A stretch of DNA of 64,000 nt, from contig NZ_JACVCU010000005.1 of NCBI RefSeq assembly GCF_014518425.1, forward strand, positions 124,678-188,677, given 5' to 3'. The stretch's first letter is position 1. Each line of letters opens with the position of its first letter. The translations under genes and the position numbers were made by a program. Below are positions 1 through 8,574 of the stretch, piece by piece. The DNA comes from Terrabacter sp. MAHUQ-38. GTDB taxonomy: Bacteria; Actinomycetota; Actinomycetes; Actinomycetales; Dermatophilaceae. The notes beneath the pieces are model-generated. The model saw only the letters and a list, made by a program, of their open reading frames with translations, did not search any database and had not been told where the DNA came from.

Positions 1-2
1 AG

Positions 3-1376
3 CTCTACGACGGCGTCGGTGGTCTTCCGGACCAGGCGAAGCCGCTCCACGCCGGAATCGCAAGGCTCCGGGCAGGTCTCGGGGACAAGGGCCAGTCCGG
101 AACGCTCATCGACGGCGTGGACCAGGTCCGTTCCGGTCTGACCGCAGCCACGAAGGACGGCGGGAGCCTCGACCAGCTCATGGGTGGTGTCAACCAGTCC
201 AAGGGCGGGGTCGACACGTCGAAGGGGGGCGTCGACCAGGTCCGCTCCGGACTCCAGGGAGCGCTCTCGGTCGGCGGTGGCATCGACCGGCTCGACGGTG
301 GCGTGGCCCTGGCGAAGGGCTCGGACTGCGGGGTGGTCTGCAAGGGAATCCTCGCGCAGGTCCAGGTGGGGCTCGGCGAGCTGCGGACGAAGACGAAGGC
401 GGGAGCCGACGGTCTCGGTCAGGTGTCCGATGGTCTCGGTCAGGTCTCCGGTGGTCTGGGCCAGGTGTCCGGTGGCCTGTCGCAGCTCAAGGGCAAGCTC
501 AGCGACGCGGCTTTCGGGCTCGCCAAGGTCGAGTGCGGCCTCAGCAACACCACGCTGTCGGTGTGCGATCCGCAGGTGCCGGGGCTGCTCGAGGGTGTCG
601 ACCTCGTCGACGCCGGCGTGTCCACGCTTGTCGACCGTGTTGTCACCAAGGTGCAGAGGGGCCTCGGCGCGCCCACTGATCAGCCGAACGACAAGACGCT
701 GCGTGGGGGCATCAACGGTCTCCAGTCCGGCGTGGACCTGCTCGGTCTCGGCGGCCTCGACCTGCTCGATGCAGTCGACGCCCTCACGGTCGGTGCAGAC
801 GCGGTCCACGGGGGGACGTCGCAGATCGCGACGAAGTCCAAGGTCCTGGCGGTGGGCGCCACGAAGCTCGCGAACGGGTCGAGCGACCTCGCGACCGGTG
901 CGGGTCGACTCGATGCGGGCGTCGGCAAGCTCACCGACGGTGCGGGCAAGCTCGACGAGGGCGCGGCCCGGCTCGCGGACGGCGCGGGACGGCTCTCGGA
1001 CGGTCTCGTCGACGCGGCATCCGGCACGAGCCGGCTCGCGGCCGGCCTGACCGATGCGGCGGCCGGTGCTCCGCAGCTCGAGGACGGTGCTCAGCGCCTG
1101 TCCGACGAGGGTACGAAGAAGCTCGTCGCTGCAGGCAAGGCGACGGCATCCGACTACGGCCAGAAGTACGCCCTCATCGAGATGGGTACCCGCCGGGCGA
1201 AGGCCGAGGGCATGGCCTACGGCGCGCCGCAGGATGCGGTCGGGGCCACGGCCTACTCGTTCGAGCTCGCAGGCGTCGACGGTGCGGGCCCGGCCAACCT
1301 CGGCCGGGCGGCAGGCGCGGCCGCGGTGTTCGGTTTGGCGGGTGGGACGGTGCTGCTCCGGCGCCGCTTCCTCTGA
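3..1376 (+). CDS. Heptad-repeat (xxxLxxG) membrane-anchored surface protein, 5' end missing
   Basis: The reading frame is open from the first bases, so the gene begins outside the window. What is visible is a long run of seven-residue units with Leu and Gly in fixed places (GLGQVSG, KLTDGAG, RLADGAG), the xxxLxxG heptad seen in the C-terminal part of YhgE/Pip-like actinobacterial membrane proteins. A short hydrophobic segment ends in Arg residues (LLRRRFL), consistent with a C-terminal membrane anchor exposing the repeats outside the cell. Several Cys residues (SDCGVVCK, KVECGL, SVCDP) could form disulfides, as expected of an exported domain. A strong hairpin follows the stop. The role is unknown; YhgE/Pip relatives are linked to export or surface organisation, but I cannot assign one here. 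Confidence 0.7.
   Translation, partial: LYDGVGGLPDQAKPLHAGIARLRAGLGDKGQSGTLIDGVDQVRSGLTAATKDGGSLDQLMGGVNQSKGGVDTSKGGVDQVRSGLQGALSVGGGIDRLDGGVALAKGSDCGVVCKGILAQVQVGLGELRTKTKAGADGLGQVSDGLGQVSGGLGQVSGGLSQLKGKLSDAAFGLAKVECGLSNTTLSVCDPQVPGLLEGVDLVDAGVSTLVDRVVTKVQRGLGAPTDQPNDKTLRGGINGLQSGVDLLGLGGLDLLDAVDALTVGADAVHGGTSQIATKSKVLAVGATKLANGSSDLATGAGRLDAGVGKLTDGAGKLDEGAARLADGAGRLSDGLVDAASGTSRLAAGLTDAAAGAPQLEDGAQRLSDEGTKKLVAAGKATASDYGQKYALIEMGTRRAKAEGMAYGAPQDAVGATAYSFELAGVDGAGPANLGRAAGAAAVFGLAGGTVLLRRRFL
411..494 (+). repeat. 21-bp tandem repeat inside the heptad-repeat gene
   Basis: Three near-identical 21-bp units start at 411, 432 and 453, and a diverged fourth at 474. Each encodes a seven-residue unit of the GLGQVSG type. 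They are in-frame coding repeats and a likely place for copy-number change by slippage. Confidence 0.75.
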
Positions 1377-1383
1377 CCTCGAC

Positions 1384-1425
1384 CGCCGAGAGGCCACGAA
1401 CCATCCGGTTCGTGGCCTCTCGGCG
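1384..1425. terminator. Bidirectional terminator hairpin
   Basis: A perfect 19-bp stem (1384-1402 pairing with 1407-1425) with the 4-base loop ATCC starts 8 bases after the stop of the upstream gene. The minus-strand methyltransferase ends just beyond it, so the hairpin can serve both converging genes. There is no clean U-tract, as is usual at this G+C content. Confidence 0.8.
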
Positions 1426-1456
1426 TTGTCGAGCGGGACAGGCGGTGGGTGGGAGC

Positions 1457-2266
1457 TCAGGCGGGCTTGCGGCAGACGAACACTGCCGTGCCAGGGATGA
1501 TGCGCCCGCGCAGGGGAGACCAGCCGCCCCAGGGGGCGTCGTGGCCCCGAGGCCACTCGGGCTCCACGAGGTCGACGAGGACGAGCCCCGCCGCCGCGAT
1601 CTCGCGGACCCGGTCGCCCAGGGTGCGGTGGTGCTCCACGTAGGTGGCCCGACCCCGCTCGTCCTGCTCGACGTACGGCGTGCGGTCGAAGTAGGAGTGC
1701 CGAGCCGTCAGGCCGTCCGGCCCCGGGTCGTCGGGAAAGGCCCACCGCACCGGGTGCGTGGTGGAGAAGACGAACCGGCCGCCCGGGCGCAGCACTCGCG
1801 CCGCCTCGGCCATGACGACGTCGGAGTCGGCGACGAAGGGCACGACGCCGTAGGCCGTGAACACCGAGTCGAAGACGCCGTCGGCGAAGGGCAGGGCCCG
1901 TCCATCGCACTGGGCGAACGGCACGCGCGCCACGGAGTCGACGGCGGCGTTGACGGCGACACCCGTGGCCACCATGCCGGCGGACAGGTCGGTCGCGACC
2001 ACTGTGGCCCCGTGCGCGGCGAGCCAGCGCGAGCACTGCCCAGAGCCGGCCCCGATCTCGAGGACGACCTGGTCCCGTGGGTCGCCGAGCAGGTGGGCGT
2101 CCTCCTCGCGGAGGCGCTCGGGCCCCCAGACGAAGTCGGTGTCACCGAGGAACACGCCGTGCTCGACGTAGTAGTCGGTGGCCTCCGCGTCCCACCAGGT
2201 CCGGTTCGCCGTGGCCGTCTCGGTGGCGGGAGCGGGGCGGCGCGTGGCCTCGGACGGCGTGCTCAC
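1457..2266 (-). CDS. Class I SAM-dependent methyltransferase
   Basis: A 269-residue protein with the Rossmann-type methyltransferase fold. Motif I reads VLEIGAGSGQCSRWL, followed by the acidic residue after the second strand (VATDLSAGM) and the Methyltransf_11-like segment (GRALPFADGVFDSVF). It should move a methyl group from S-adenosylmethionine to an unknown small substrate in the cytosol. I chose GTG at 2266 because GGGAG lies about 7 bases upstream; a further upstream ATG would put the N terminus inside the rpsA promoter. The gene is divergent from rpsA and converges on the preceding gene. Nothing nearby suggests the substrate. Confidence 0.8.
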   Translation of the reverse strand: MSTPSEATRRPAPATETATANRTWWDAEATDYYVEHGVFLGDTDFVWGPERLREEDAHLLGDPRDQVVLEIGAGSGQCSRWLAAHGATVVATDLSAGMVATGVAVNAAVDSVARVPFAQCDGRALPFADGVFDSVFTAYGVVPFVADSDVVMAEAARVLRPGGRFVFSTTHPVRWAFPDDPGPDGLTARHSYFDRTPYVEQDERGRATYVEHHRTLGDRVREIAAAGLVLVDLVEPEWPRGHDAPWGGWSPLRGRIIPGTAVFVCRKPA

Positions 2267-2283
2267 GGCATACTCCCGCTCTT

Positions 2284-2313
2284 TTGACCCGGTACTGACG
2301 GCGCGGATAGGAT
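2284..2313 (+). promoter_or_regulatory. rpsA promoter
   Basis: TTGACC (2284-2289) and TAGGAT (2308-2313) are separated by 18 bases, a good sigma-70-family (SigA) promoter. It predicts a transcript start near 2320 and a leader of about 120 nt before rpsA. The leader holds a small palindrome (2334-2339 with 2341-2346) that could act in translational control. Confidence 0.65.
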
Positions 2314-2440
2314 TGCCGGGCACATCCGTGTGCGCAGTGTCACTGCTGCACCTGTCCACGAGGACACCGGGGCTCCGAGCCGTCAGGCGCGTCGCCGCGA
2401 GGTCCCCAATCTAACTGTCCACAATCGGAGTTCCTACTAC

Positions 2441-3949
2441 ATGACTGCCAACACGGTCGAGAAGACCGCGCCTGAGATTGCCATCAACGACATCGGCTCT
2501 CAGGAAGACATCCTTGCGGCGATCGACGCCACCATCAAGGACTTCAACGACGGCGACATCGTCGAGGGTCGCATCGTCAAGGTCGACCGGGACGAGGTCC
2601 TGCTCGACATCGGCTACAAGACCGAGGGCGTCATCCCCTCGCGCGAGCTGTCCATCAAGCACGACGTCGACCCGGGCGAGATCGTCAAGGTCGGTGACGA
2701 GGTCGAGGCCCTCGTCCTCCAGAAGGAGGACAAGGAAGGCCGTCTGATCCTGTCCAAGAAGCGTGCGCAGTACGAGCGCGCCTGGGGCACGATCGAGAAG
2801 GTCAAGGAAGAGGACGGCGTCGTCACCGGCACCGTCATCGAGGTCGTCAAGGGTGGTCTCATCCTCGACATCGGCCTGCGCGGCTTCCTTCCCGCCTCGC
2901 TCGTCGAGATGCGTCGCGTCCGCGACCTGCAGCCGTACGTCGGCAAGGAGATCGAGGCCAAGATCATCGAGCTCGACAAGAACCGCAACAACGTGGTCCT
3001 GTCGCGCCGTGCCTGGCTCGAGCAGACGCAGTCCGAGGTGCGCACGACGTTCCTCAAGGAGCTCCAGAAGGGCCAGGTCCGTTCGGGCGTCGTGTCCTCC
3101 ATCGTCAACTTCGGTGCGTTCGTGGACCTCGGCGGCGTCGACGGTCTCGTGCACGTCTCCGAGCTGTCGTGGAAGCACATCGACCACCCGTCAGAGGTCG
3201 TCGAGGTCGGCACCGAGGTCACCGTCGAGGTGCTCGACGTCGACATGGACCGCGAGCGTGTCTCCCTGTCGCTGAAGGCGACGCAGGAGGACCCGTGGCA
3301 GCACTTCGCCCGCACGCACGCCATCGGCCAGGTCGTCCCGGGCAAGGTCACCAAGCTCGTCCCCTTCGGTGCGTTCGTGCGTGTCGAGGACGGCATCGAG
3401 GGCCTCGTCCACATCTCCGAGCTGGCCGAGCGCCACGTGGAGCTGCCGGAGCAGGTCGTCAACGTCGGCGACGAGATCTTCGTCAAGGTCATCGACATCG
3501 ACCTCGAGCGTCGTCGTATCTCCCTGTCGCTCAAGCAGGCCAACGACCAGTCCGTTCCGGTGTCGGAGTTCGACCCGACCCTCTACGGCATGGCCGCCGA
3601 GTACGACGAGCAGGGCAACTACAAGTACCCCGAGGGCTTCGACCCGGAGACGAACGAGTGGCTCGAGGGCTTCGAGTCGCAGCGCGAGAAGTGGGAGCGG
3701 CAGTACGCCGAGGCCCACGCCCGCTGGGAGGCCCACAAGGCCCAGGTCGACGCCGCGACGAAGGCCGACGCCGAGGCTGCGGCCAACGCCGGCTCCGCGA
3801 CGTCGTACTCGTCCGCGACCGGTGACGTCGCCGACGCGGGTGACACCGACCGCGACCGTGGCCAGCGCAGCGCGCCGGCTCCGGCCGAGGGCACGCTCGC
3901 TTCCGACGAGGCGCTCGCCGCGCTTCGCGAGAAGCTGACCGGCAACTGA
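2441..3949 (+). CDS. rpsA: 30S ribosomal protein S1
   Basis: A 502-residue protein built from four S1/OB-fold RNA-binding repeats (roughly residues 37-105, 122-188, 208-277 and 292-363), then an acidic, low-complexity C terminus, as usual for actinobacterial S1. Repeats three and four show the classic GVVSSIVNFGAFVDLGG and GKVTKLVPFGAFVRVEDG signatures. S1 holds mRNA on the 30S subunit and helps unfold structured leaders. ATG 2441 gives the family start (MTANTVEKTAPEIAINDIGS) and has CGGAG 10 bases upstream; earlier in-frame codons fall in the leader. It is a single-gene unit with its own promoter and a strong terminator. Confidence 0.97.
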   Translation: MTANTVEKTAPEIAINDIGSQEDILAAIDATIKDFNDGDIVEGRIVKVDRDEVLLDIGYKTEGVIPSRELSIKHDVDPGEIVKVGDEVEALVLQKEDKEGRLILSKKRAQYERAWGTIEKVKEEDGVVTGTVIEVVKGGLILDIGLRGFLPASLVEMRRVRDLQPYVGKEIEAKIIELDKNRNNVVLSRRAWLEQTQSEVRTTFLKELQKGQVRSGVVSSIVNFGAFVDLGGVDGLVHVSELSWKHIDHPSEVVEVGTEVTVEVLDVDMDRERVSLSLKATQEDPWQHFARTHAIGQVVPGKVTKLVPFGAFVRVEDGIEGLVHISELAERHVELPEQVVNVGDEIFVKVIDIDLERRRISLSLKQANDQSVPVSEFDPTLYGMAAEYDEQGNYKYPEGFDPETNEWLEGFESQREKWERQYAEAHARWEAHKAQVDAATKADAEAAANAGSATSYSSATGDVADAGDTDRDRGQRSAPAPAEGTLASDEALAALREKLTGN

Positions 3950-3977
3950 GCCCCACCGCTCAGGGCTGATCGCTCTG

Positions 3978-4010
3978 AAGGAGCCCCGGACCCATGGTCC
4001 GGGGCTCCTT
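3978..4010 (+). terminator. rpsA terminator
   Basis: A perfect 15-bp stem (3978-3992 with 3996-4010) and a 3-base loop begin 28 bases after the rpsA stop. The right arm ends in CTCCTT. Confidence 0.8.
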
Positions 4011-4100
4011 CGCATTGCCACGCCCGTCGAGGGCTCCAGGAGTTCAGACACGCGTCGAAAGCCCGACGCACCAAAGCCGCATTCCGTGCAAATGTGTGGC

Positions 4101-4106
4101 TAGGTT
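4101..4106 (+). promoter_or_regulatory. -10 element of the ugp-like operon, leaderless type
   Basis: TAGGTT matches the actinobacterial TANNNT -10 element and lies 6 bases before the GTG at 4113, so transcription probably starts at or next to the start codon. No Shine-Dalgarno sequence precedes the codon. The -35 region is poor. Confidence 0.5.
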
Positions 4107-4112
4107 GACGGG

Positions 4113-5075
4113 GTGCAGTCACCGGAGACCGTTCCACCCGACGAGCCTCGACACGGAGCCGGCGCGCCCGCACCGGTCGGGCCGCCACCGCGGCGATCGA
4201 GCGGACGGGCCTGGGAGTGGACGCTCGCGGCGCTCCTGCTCCTGCCCAACCTCGTCCTGCTCATCGTCTTCACGTACCGCCCGCTGCTCGACAACATCCG
4301 GCTGTCGTTCACGGACTGGAACATCAGCTCGCCCATCGCCAACCCGGTCGGGCTCGCCAACTACATCGAGTGGTTCGGTCGCGATGACACCCGGGTCGTC
4401 GTCCGCAACACGGTGGTCTTCACCGTGGCCACCGTCGGCATCTCGATGGCGCTCGGTCTCGGCCTCGCGCTGCTGCTCGACCAGAGGCTCAGGGGTCGCA
4501 ACCTCGTCCGCTCGGTCGTCTTCGCGCCGTTCGTCATCTCGGGTGCCGCGATCGGGATCGCCTTCCAGTTCGTCTTCGACCCGCAGTTCGGCCTCGTCCG
4601 TGATCTGCTGACGCGCGTCGGCGTGACCTCGCCCGACTTCTACCAGCAGTCGGGGTGGGCGCTGTTCATGGTGACGGTCACCTACATCTGGAAGAACCTC
4701 GGCTACACGTTCGTCATCTATCTCGCTGCGCTGCAGGGCCGCCGGGCCGACCTCGACGAGGCGGCCGAGATCGACGGGGCGTCGGCGTGGGCCCGGTTCC
4801 GGCGCGTCCTCATGCCGCAGCTGCGGCCGACGACGTTCTTCCTGTCGATCACGGTGCTGCTGAGCTCGGTGCAGGTCTTCGACATCATCAACGTGATGAC
4901 CCGTGGCGGTCCCGCCGGCAACGGCACGGCGACGCTCGTCTACCAGGTGTACCAGGAGACGTTCGTCAACCAGCGCGCCGGCTACGGCGCGACGGTGGCG
5001 ACCATCATGTTCGTCATCCTGTTGGCGGTCACGGTGGTCCAGGTGCGCTTCATGGACAAGGGGCAGAGGTCATGA
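4113..5075 (+). CDS. ugpA: Sugar/glycerol-3-phosphate ABC transporter permease (UgpA/MalF type)
   Basis: A 320-residue inner-membrane permease of the CUT1 carbohydrate family. The N terminus is cytoplasmic and Pro/Arg-rich, the first membrane span is near residue 37 (AALLLLPNLVLLIVF), and the EAA loop that docks with the ATPase is at about 215-235 (DEAAEIDGASAWARFRRVLM). It opens an operon of permease, permease, binding protein, ATPase and phosphodiesterase. The phosphodiesterase points to glycerophosphodiesters or glycerol-3-phosphate as cargo, hence the tentative symbol. GTG 4113 is chosen because a -10 sits just upstream. A sugar substrate cannot be excluded from sequence alone. Confidence 0.82.
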   Translation: MQSPETVPPDEPRHGAGAPAPVGPPPRRSSGRAWEWTLAALLLLPNLVLLIVFTYRPLLDNIRLSFTDWNISSPIANPVGLANYIEWFGRDDTRVVVRNTVVFTVATVGISMALGLGLALLLDQRLRGRNLVRSVVFAPFVISGAAIGIAFQFVFDPQFGLVRDLLTRVGVTSPDFYQQSGWALFMVTVTYIWKNLGYTFVIYLAALQGRRADLDEAAEIDGASAWARFRRVLMPQLRPTTFFLSITVLLSSVQVFDIINVMTRGGPAGNGTATLVYQVYQETFVNQRAGYGATVATIMFVILLAVTVVQVRFMDKGQRS

Positions 5076-6004
5076 GCACCCCCGCCATCGTCGGGACGCT
5101 CGACGACGAGACGACCACCACGCCGCGTTCGCGCCGCCGGCGCCGCGACGACGCCCACGGGGCCGAGGCCGGGACGCACCACCGCGGTCCCGTGTGGACC
5201 GTCCTCGGCTACGCCGGCATGGTCCTCGTCGTCCTGCTCGTCGCCGTCCCACTGTTCTGGATCCTCATCACCTCGTTCAAGGAGCGCGGCGACATCTACG
5301 TACGCCCCGCACAGTGGTGGCCCGAGCCGGCGACCGGCGAGAACTACCACGAGCTGACGACCCGGATCCCGTTCTTCGACTACGTCCGCAACTCGGTCAT
5401 CATCACGTCGGCGACCTCCGTCGCGAAGATCGTCCTCGGCGTCCTCAGCGCGTACGCCCTGTCCCTGCTGCGCTTCCCGGGGCGTGGGGTCGTCTTCCTC
5501 GTCGTCATCGCGGCACTCATGGTGCCCAACCAGATCACCGTGATCAGCAACTACGCGCTCGTCGCACAGCTCGGCTGGCGAAACACGTTCCAGGGCATCA
5601 TCATCCCACTGGCGGGGGTGGCGTTCGGCACCTTCCTGATGCGCAACCAGTTCCTCAACCTGCCCGGCGAGATCATCGAGGCCGCCCGGCTCGACGGGGC
5701 CGGCCCGATGAAGCTGCTGTGGCGCGTGGTCCTGCCCATGTCGTGGCCGACGCTCGTGGCGTTCGCGCTCATCACCGTCGTCAACGAGTGGAACGAGTAC
5801 CTCTGGCCGTTCCTCATGTCCGACGACGAGACGACCGCCCCGCTTCCCGTCGGCCTGACCTTCCTGCAGAACAACGACGGCGTCACGAACTGGGGCCCCG
5901 TCATGGCCGGCACGGTCCTCGCCATGCTGCCGATCCTCGTGCTCTTCCTCTTCCTCCAGCGCCAGATGATCAAGGGCCTGACGGCCGGCGCCGTGAAGAG
6001 CTGA
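5072..6004 (+). CDS. ugpE: Sugar/glycerol-3-phosphate ABC transporter permease (UgpE/MalG type)
   Basis: A 310-residue partner permease. After a basic N terminus (SRRRRRDD) there are about six membrane spans, with the EAA loop near residues 200-222 (EIIEAARLDGAGPMKLLWRV), the usual ATPase contact. The ATG overlaps the stop of the preceding permease (ATGA), so the two are translationally coupled, as expected for subunits of one heterodimer. A much longer open frame upstream in the same phase overlaps the first permease and is not the real N terminus. Confidence 0.85.
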   Translation: MSTPAIVGTLDDETTTTPRSRRRRRDDAHGAEAGTHHRGPVWTVLGYAGMVLVVLLVAVPLFWILITSFKERGDIYVRPAQWWPEPATGENYHELTTRIPFFDYVRNSVIITSATSVAKIVLGVLSAYALSLLRFPGRGVVFLVVIAALMVPNQITVISNYALVAQLGWRNTFQGIIIPLAGVAFGTFLMRNQFLNLPGEIIEAARLDGAGPMKLLWRVVLPMSWPTLVAFALITVVNEWNEYLWPFLMSDDETTAPLPVGLTFLQNNDGVTNWGPVMAGTVLAMLPILVLFLFLQRQMIKGLTAGAVKS

Positions 6005-6062
6005 CGCGCGGGTCAGCACCCACGACCCACCGCAACCACCACTACAGGGAAAGGCACCATCC

Positions 6063-7364
6063 ATGAACGAGTTCTCACGTCGAGGCTTCCTCGGTCTCGC
6101 CGGTGCGGCCGGTGTCGCCGGCCTCTCCGCCTGCGCCGGCACCGGTACGGCCCCGTCGTCGGGCGCCGGGGGCGGCTCGAGCAACACCATCGAGTTCTGG
6201 AGCAACCACCCCGGCAACAGCAAGCCGGTCGAGCAGCAGATCATCAAGGCGTTCGAGGCGGCCAACTCCGGCCTCAGGGTCAAGCTCGTCGACGCGGGCA
6301 AGAACTACGAGGAGGTCGCGCAGAAATTCAACGCCTCCCTCGCCGGAGGGCAGCTGCCCGACGTCGTCGTGGTCTCCGACGTGACGTGGTTCAACTTCGC
6401 GCTCAACAAGCAGCTGGCCCCGCTCGACGACCTGCTCTCGGCCGCGAAGATCGACACGAGCGACTACGTCGACGCGCTCTACAACGACTACAACCTCGAC
6501 GAGAAGCACTACGCGCTGCCGTTCTCCCGCTCGACGCCGCTCTTCTACTACAACAAGGACCTCTGGAAGGCGGCCGGTCTCGAGGACCGCGGCCCGAAGG
6601 ACTGGGACGAGTTCCTCACCTGGGCGCCGAAGCTCAAGGCGGCAGCGGGCTCCGACACGATCGTCATGGAGCTGCCCGACGGCTCCAACTACCTCGACTG
6701 GGTCTTCCAGAACATCGTCTGGGGCTACGGCGGTGCCTACTCCAAGGAGTGGACGCCGACCTTCTCCGACCCCAACACCGTCAAGGCCGGGGCGTACCTG
6801 CAGGACCTCGCGAAGAAGGGCTTCCTCAAGCTGTCCAAGGACCCTGCGCCCGACTTCACCGCCGGAATCGTGGGCTGCAGCATGATGTCGACGGGCTCGC
6901 TCGGTGGCGTCACCAAGGACGCGAAGTTCGCCGTGGGCACGGCGTTCCTGCCGGGGGACGGCAACTGCCCGACCGGCGGCGCCGGCGTCGGCATCCCGGC
7001 GAGCCTCTCCGACGAACGCAAGAAGAACGCCCTGAAGTTCATCGAGTTCCTGACGAACGCGCAGAACACCGTGACCTTCACGCAGGCCACCGGCTACATG
7101 CCCGTGCGCAAGTCGGCGGTCGAGCTGCCGGAGGAGAAGGCGTTCCTCGAGAAGAACCCCAACGCCAAGACGGCGATCGACCAGCTGCCCAAGACGCGTT
7201 CGCAGGACAACGTCCGCGTGCTGCTCCCCGGTGGCGGCGCCCGCATCGGCAAGGCCCTCGACCAGATCGTCCAGGGCCAGGACGTCGGGACGGTCTTCAA
7301 GGCGCTCGACGCCGAGAGCCAGCAGGTCTTCGACTCGCAGATCAAGAGCAAGCTCGGCGCCTGA
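6063..7364 (+). CDS. ugpB: ABC transporter substrate-binding lipoprotein (UgpB type), Tat-exported
   Basis: A 433-residue extracellular solute-binding protein of family 1. The N terminus carries a twin-arginine signal (SRRGFLG, residues 5-11) directly followed by a lipobox, LSAC with Cys24 as lipidation site. It should therefore be exported folded and tethered to the outer face of the membrane, where it captures the substrate for the two permeases. The mature part starts with a Gly/Ser linker and the typical IEFWSNHPGN strand. A GGGAAAGG ribosome site precedes the ATG. A hairpin follows the gene, which may keep its mRNA more abundant than the downstream ATPase mRNA. Confidence 0.88.
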   Translation: MNEFSRRGFLGLAGAAGVAGLSACAGTGTAPSSGAGGGSSNTIEFWSNHPGNSKPVEQQIIKAFEAANSGLRVKLVDAGKNYEEVAQKFNASLAGGQLPDVVVVSDVTWFNFALNKQLAPLDDLLSAAKIDTSDYVDALYNDYNLDEKHYALPFSRSTPLFYYNKDLWKAAGLEDRGPKDWDEFLTWAPKLKAAAGSDTIVMELPDGSNYLDWVFQNIVWGYGGAYSKEWTPTFSDPNTVKAGAYLQDLAKKGFLKLSKDPAPDFTAGIVGCSMMSTGSLGGVTKDAKFAVGTAFLPGDGNCPTGGAGVGIPASLSDERKKNALKFIEFLTNAQNTVTFTQATGYMPVRKSAVELPEEKAFLEKNPNAKTAIDQLPKTRSQDNVRVLLPGGGARIGKALDQIVQGQDVGTVFKALDAESQQVFDSQIKSKLGA

Positions 7365-7400
7365 GGCGCCTTCGTTCGACCAGCACGACCCGGCCGTATG

Positions 7401-7436
7401 CCGTCCGGCGGGCACCCGCTCGTGTCCGCCAGACGG
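7401..7436 (+). terminator. Intercistronic hairpin after the binding-protein gene
   Basis: The 15-base arms 7401-7415 and 7422-7436 pair with one mismatch and one G-U. Hairpins here in ABC operons typically act as attenuator or 3' stabiliser, so the binding protein is made in excess of the ATPase. The site overlaps a GTATGCCG octamer. Confidence 0.5.
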
Positions 7437-7472
7437 TGTACGCACTGACCAGAACGACCCGAGAGGCCATCG

Positions 7473-8573
7473 ATGGCAACCGTGTACTTCGACGAGGCGA
7501 CTCGTCGGTTCTCCAAGGACGATGCCCCGGCGGTCGACGGCATCACCCTCGACATCGCCGACGGTGAGTTCCTCGTCCTCGTCGGCCCCTCGGGCTGCGG
7601 CAAGTCGACGACGCTGCGAATGCTCGCGGGCCTCGAGCCCGTCGATGGCGGCCGGATCCTCGTCGACGGACACGACCAGAAGGGCGTACGGGCCCGCGAC
7701 CGCGACATCGCGATGGTCTTCCAGAGCTACGCGCTCTACCCCAACATGACCGCGGCCCAGAACATGGCCTTTGCGCTCGACAACGCGAAGGTGAGCAAGG
7801 CGGAGACGAGGCAGCGCGTCGCCGAGGCCGCCAGGATCCTCGAGCTCGAGCCCCTGCTCGACCGCAAGCCCGGCCAGATGTCCGGTGGCCAGCGCCAGCG
7901 CGTCGCGATGGGGCGCGCGATCGTGCGCAACCCCAAGGTCTTCTGCATGGACGAACCGCTCAGCAACCTCGACGCCAAGCTGCGTGTGTCGACGCGCTCA
8001 CAGATCGCGGGCCTGCAGCGTCGCCTCGGCATCACGACCGTGTACGTGACGCACGACCAGGTCGAGGCCATGACGATGGGCCACCGGGTCGCGGTGCTGC
8101 GCGACGGCAGGCTCCAGCAGGTCGACACACCGGAACGCCTCTACGACAGCCCGGTCAACACCTTCGTCGCGTCGTTCATCGGCTCGCCGGCGATCACTCT
8201 CGTCGAGTCAGAGGTACGCGAGGGCGTGGCGCACGTGCACGGGGTTCCCGTGCCCCTCGACCGGGCCGTCGCCGGGAAGGCGGGGGAGAAGGCCGTCATC
8301 GGTCTGCGCCCGGAGTCGTGGCACGTCGTCGCGTCGCCGACGAGCGGCTCGAACGGGTCGGCGGTCGCCCTCAACGTGGAGCTCGTCGAGTCGCTCGGGT
8401 CCGAGTCGTTCGTCTACGGCCGGCCCGCAGGCGCCGGTGAGGAGGCGGGCCGGGTGACGGTCCGCCTCGACAAGCGCACTCACCTCACGGTCGGCGACGT
8501 CGTGCACGTCGAGCCGAACCGGGGCGAGGTGCACGTCTTCGACGCGTCGACCGGCGATCGGATCGAGGCCTGA
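7473..8573 (+). CDS. ugpC: ABC transporter ATP-binding protein (UgpC/MsmK type)
   Basis: A 366-residue ATPase that powers the permease pair from the cytoplasmic side. Visible motifs are Walker A GPSGCGKST (38-46), Q-loop FQSYALYPNM, signature MSGGQRQR (136-143), Walker B VFCMDEP near 157-162 and the switch His in VTHDQVEAM. The last 120 residues form the TOBE/OB regulatory domain typical of the MalK/UgpC group. GAGAGG lies a few bases before the ATG. Only one base separates its stop from the phosphodiesterase start. MsmK-type ATPases may serve several sugar importers, so it could be shared. Confidence 0.9.
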   Translation: MATVYFDEATRRFSKDDAPAVDGITLDIADGEFLVLVGPSGCGKSTTLRMLAGLEPVDGGRILVDGHDQKGVRARDRDIAMVFQSYALYPNMTAAQNMAFALDNAKVSKAETRQRVAEAARILELEPLLDRKPGQMSGGQRQRVAMGRAIVRNPKVFCMDEPLSNLDAKLRVSTRSQIAGLQRRLGITTVYVTHDQVEAMTMGHRVAVLRDGRLQQVDTPERLYDSPVNTFVASFIGSPAITLVESEVREGVAHVHGVPVPLDRAVAGKAGEKAVIGLRPESWHVVASPTSGSNGSAVALNVELVESLGSESFVYGRPAGAGEEAGRVTVRLDKRTHLTVGDVVHVEPNRGEVHVFDASTGDRIEA

Positions 8574-8574
8574 C

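Noticed and set aside
3-1376. Phage-related protein (phage infection protein, Pip)
   Set aside because: The name comes from a lactococcal phage receptor; the repeats here only show a surface protein, with no phage genes around.
4020-4112. PhoP (PHO) box upstream of the ugp-like operon
   Set aside because: Only a single GTTCA-like half is present; no direct repeat at 11-base spacing. Phosphate control cannot be claimed.
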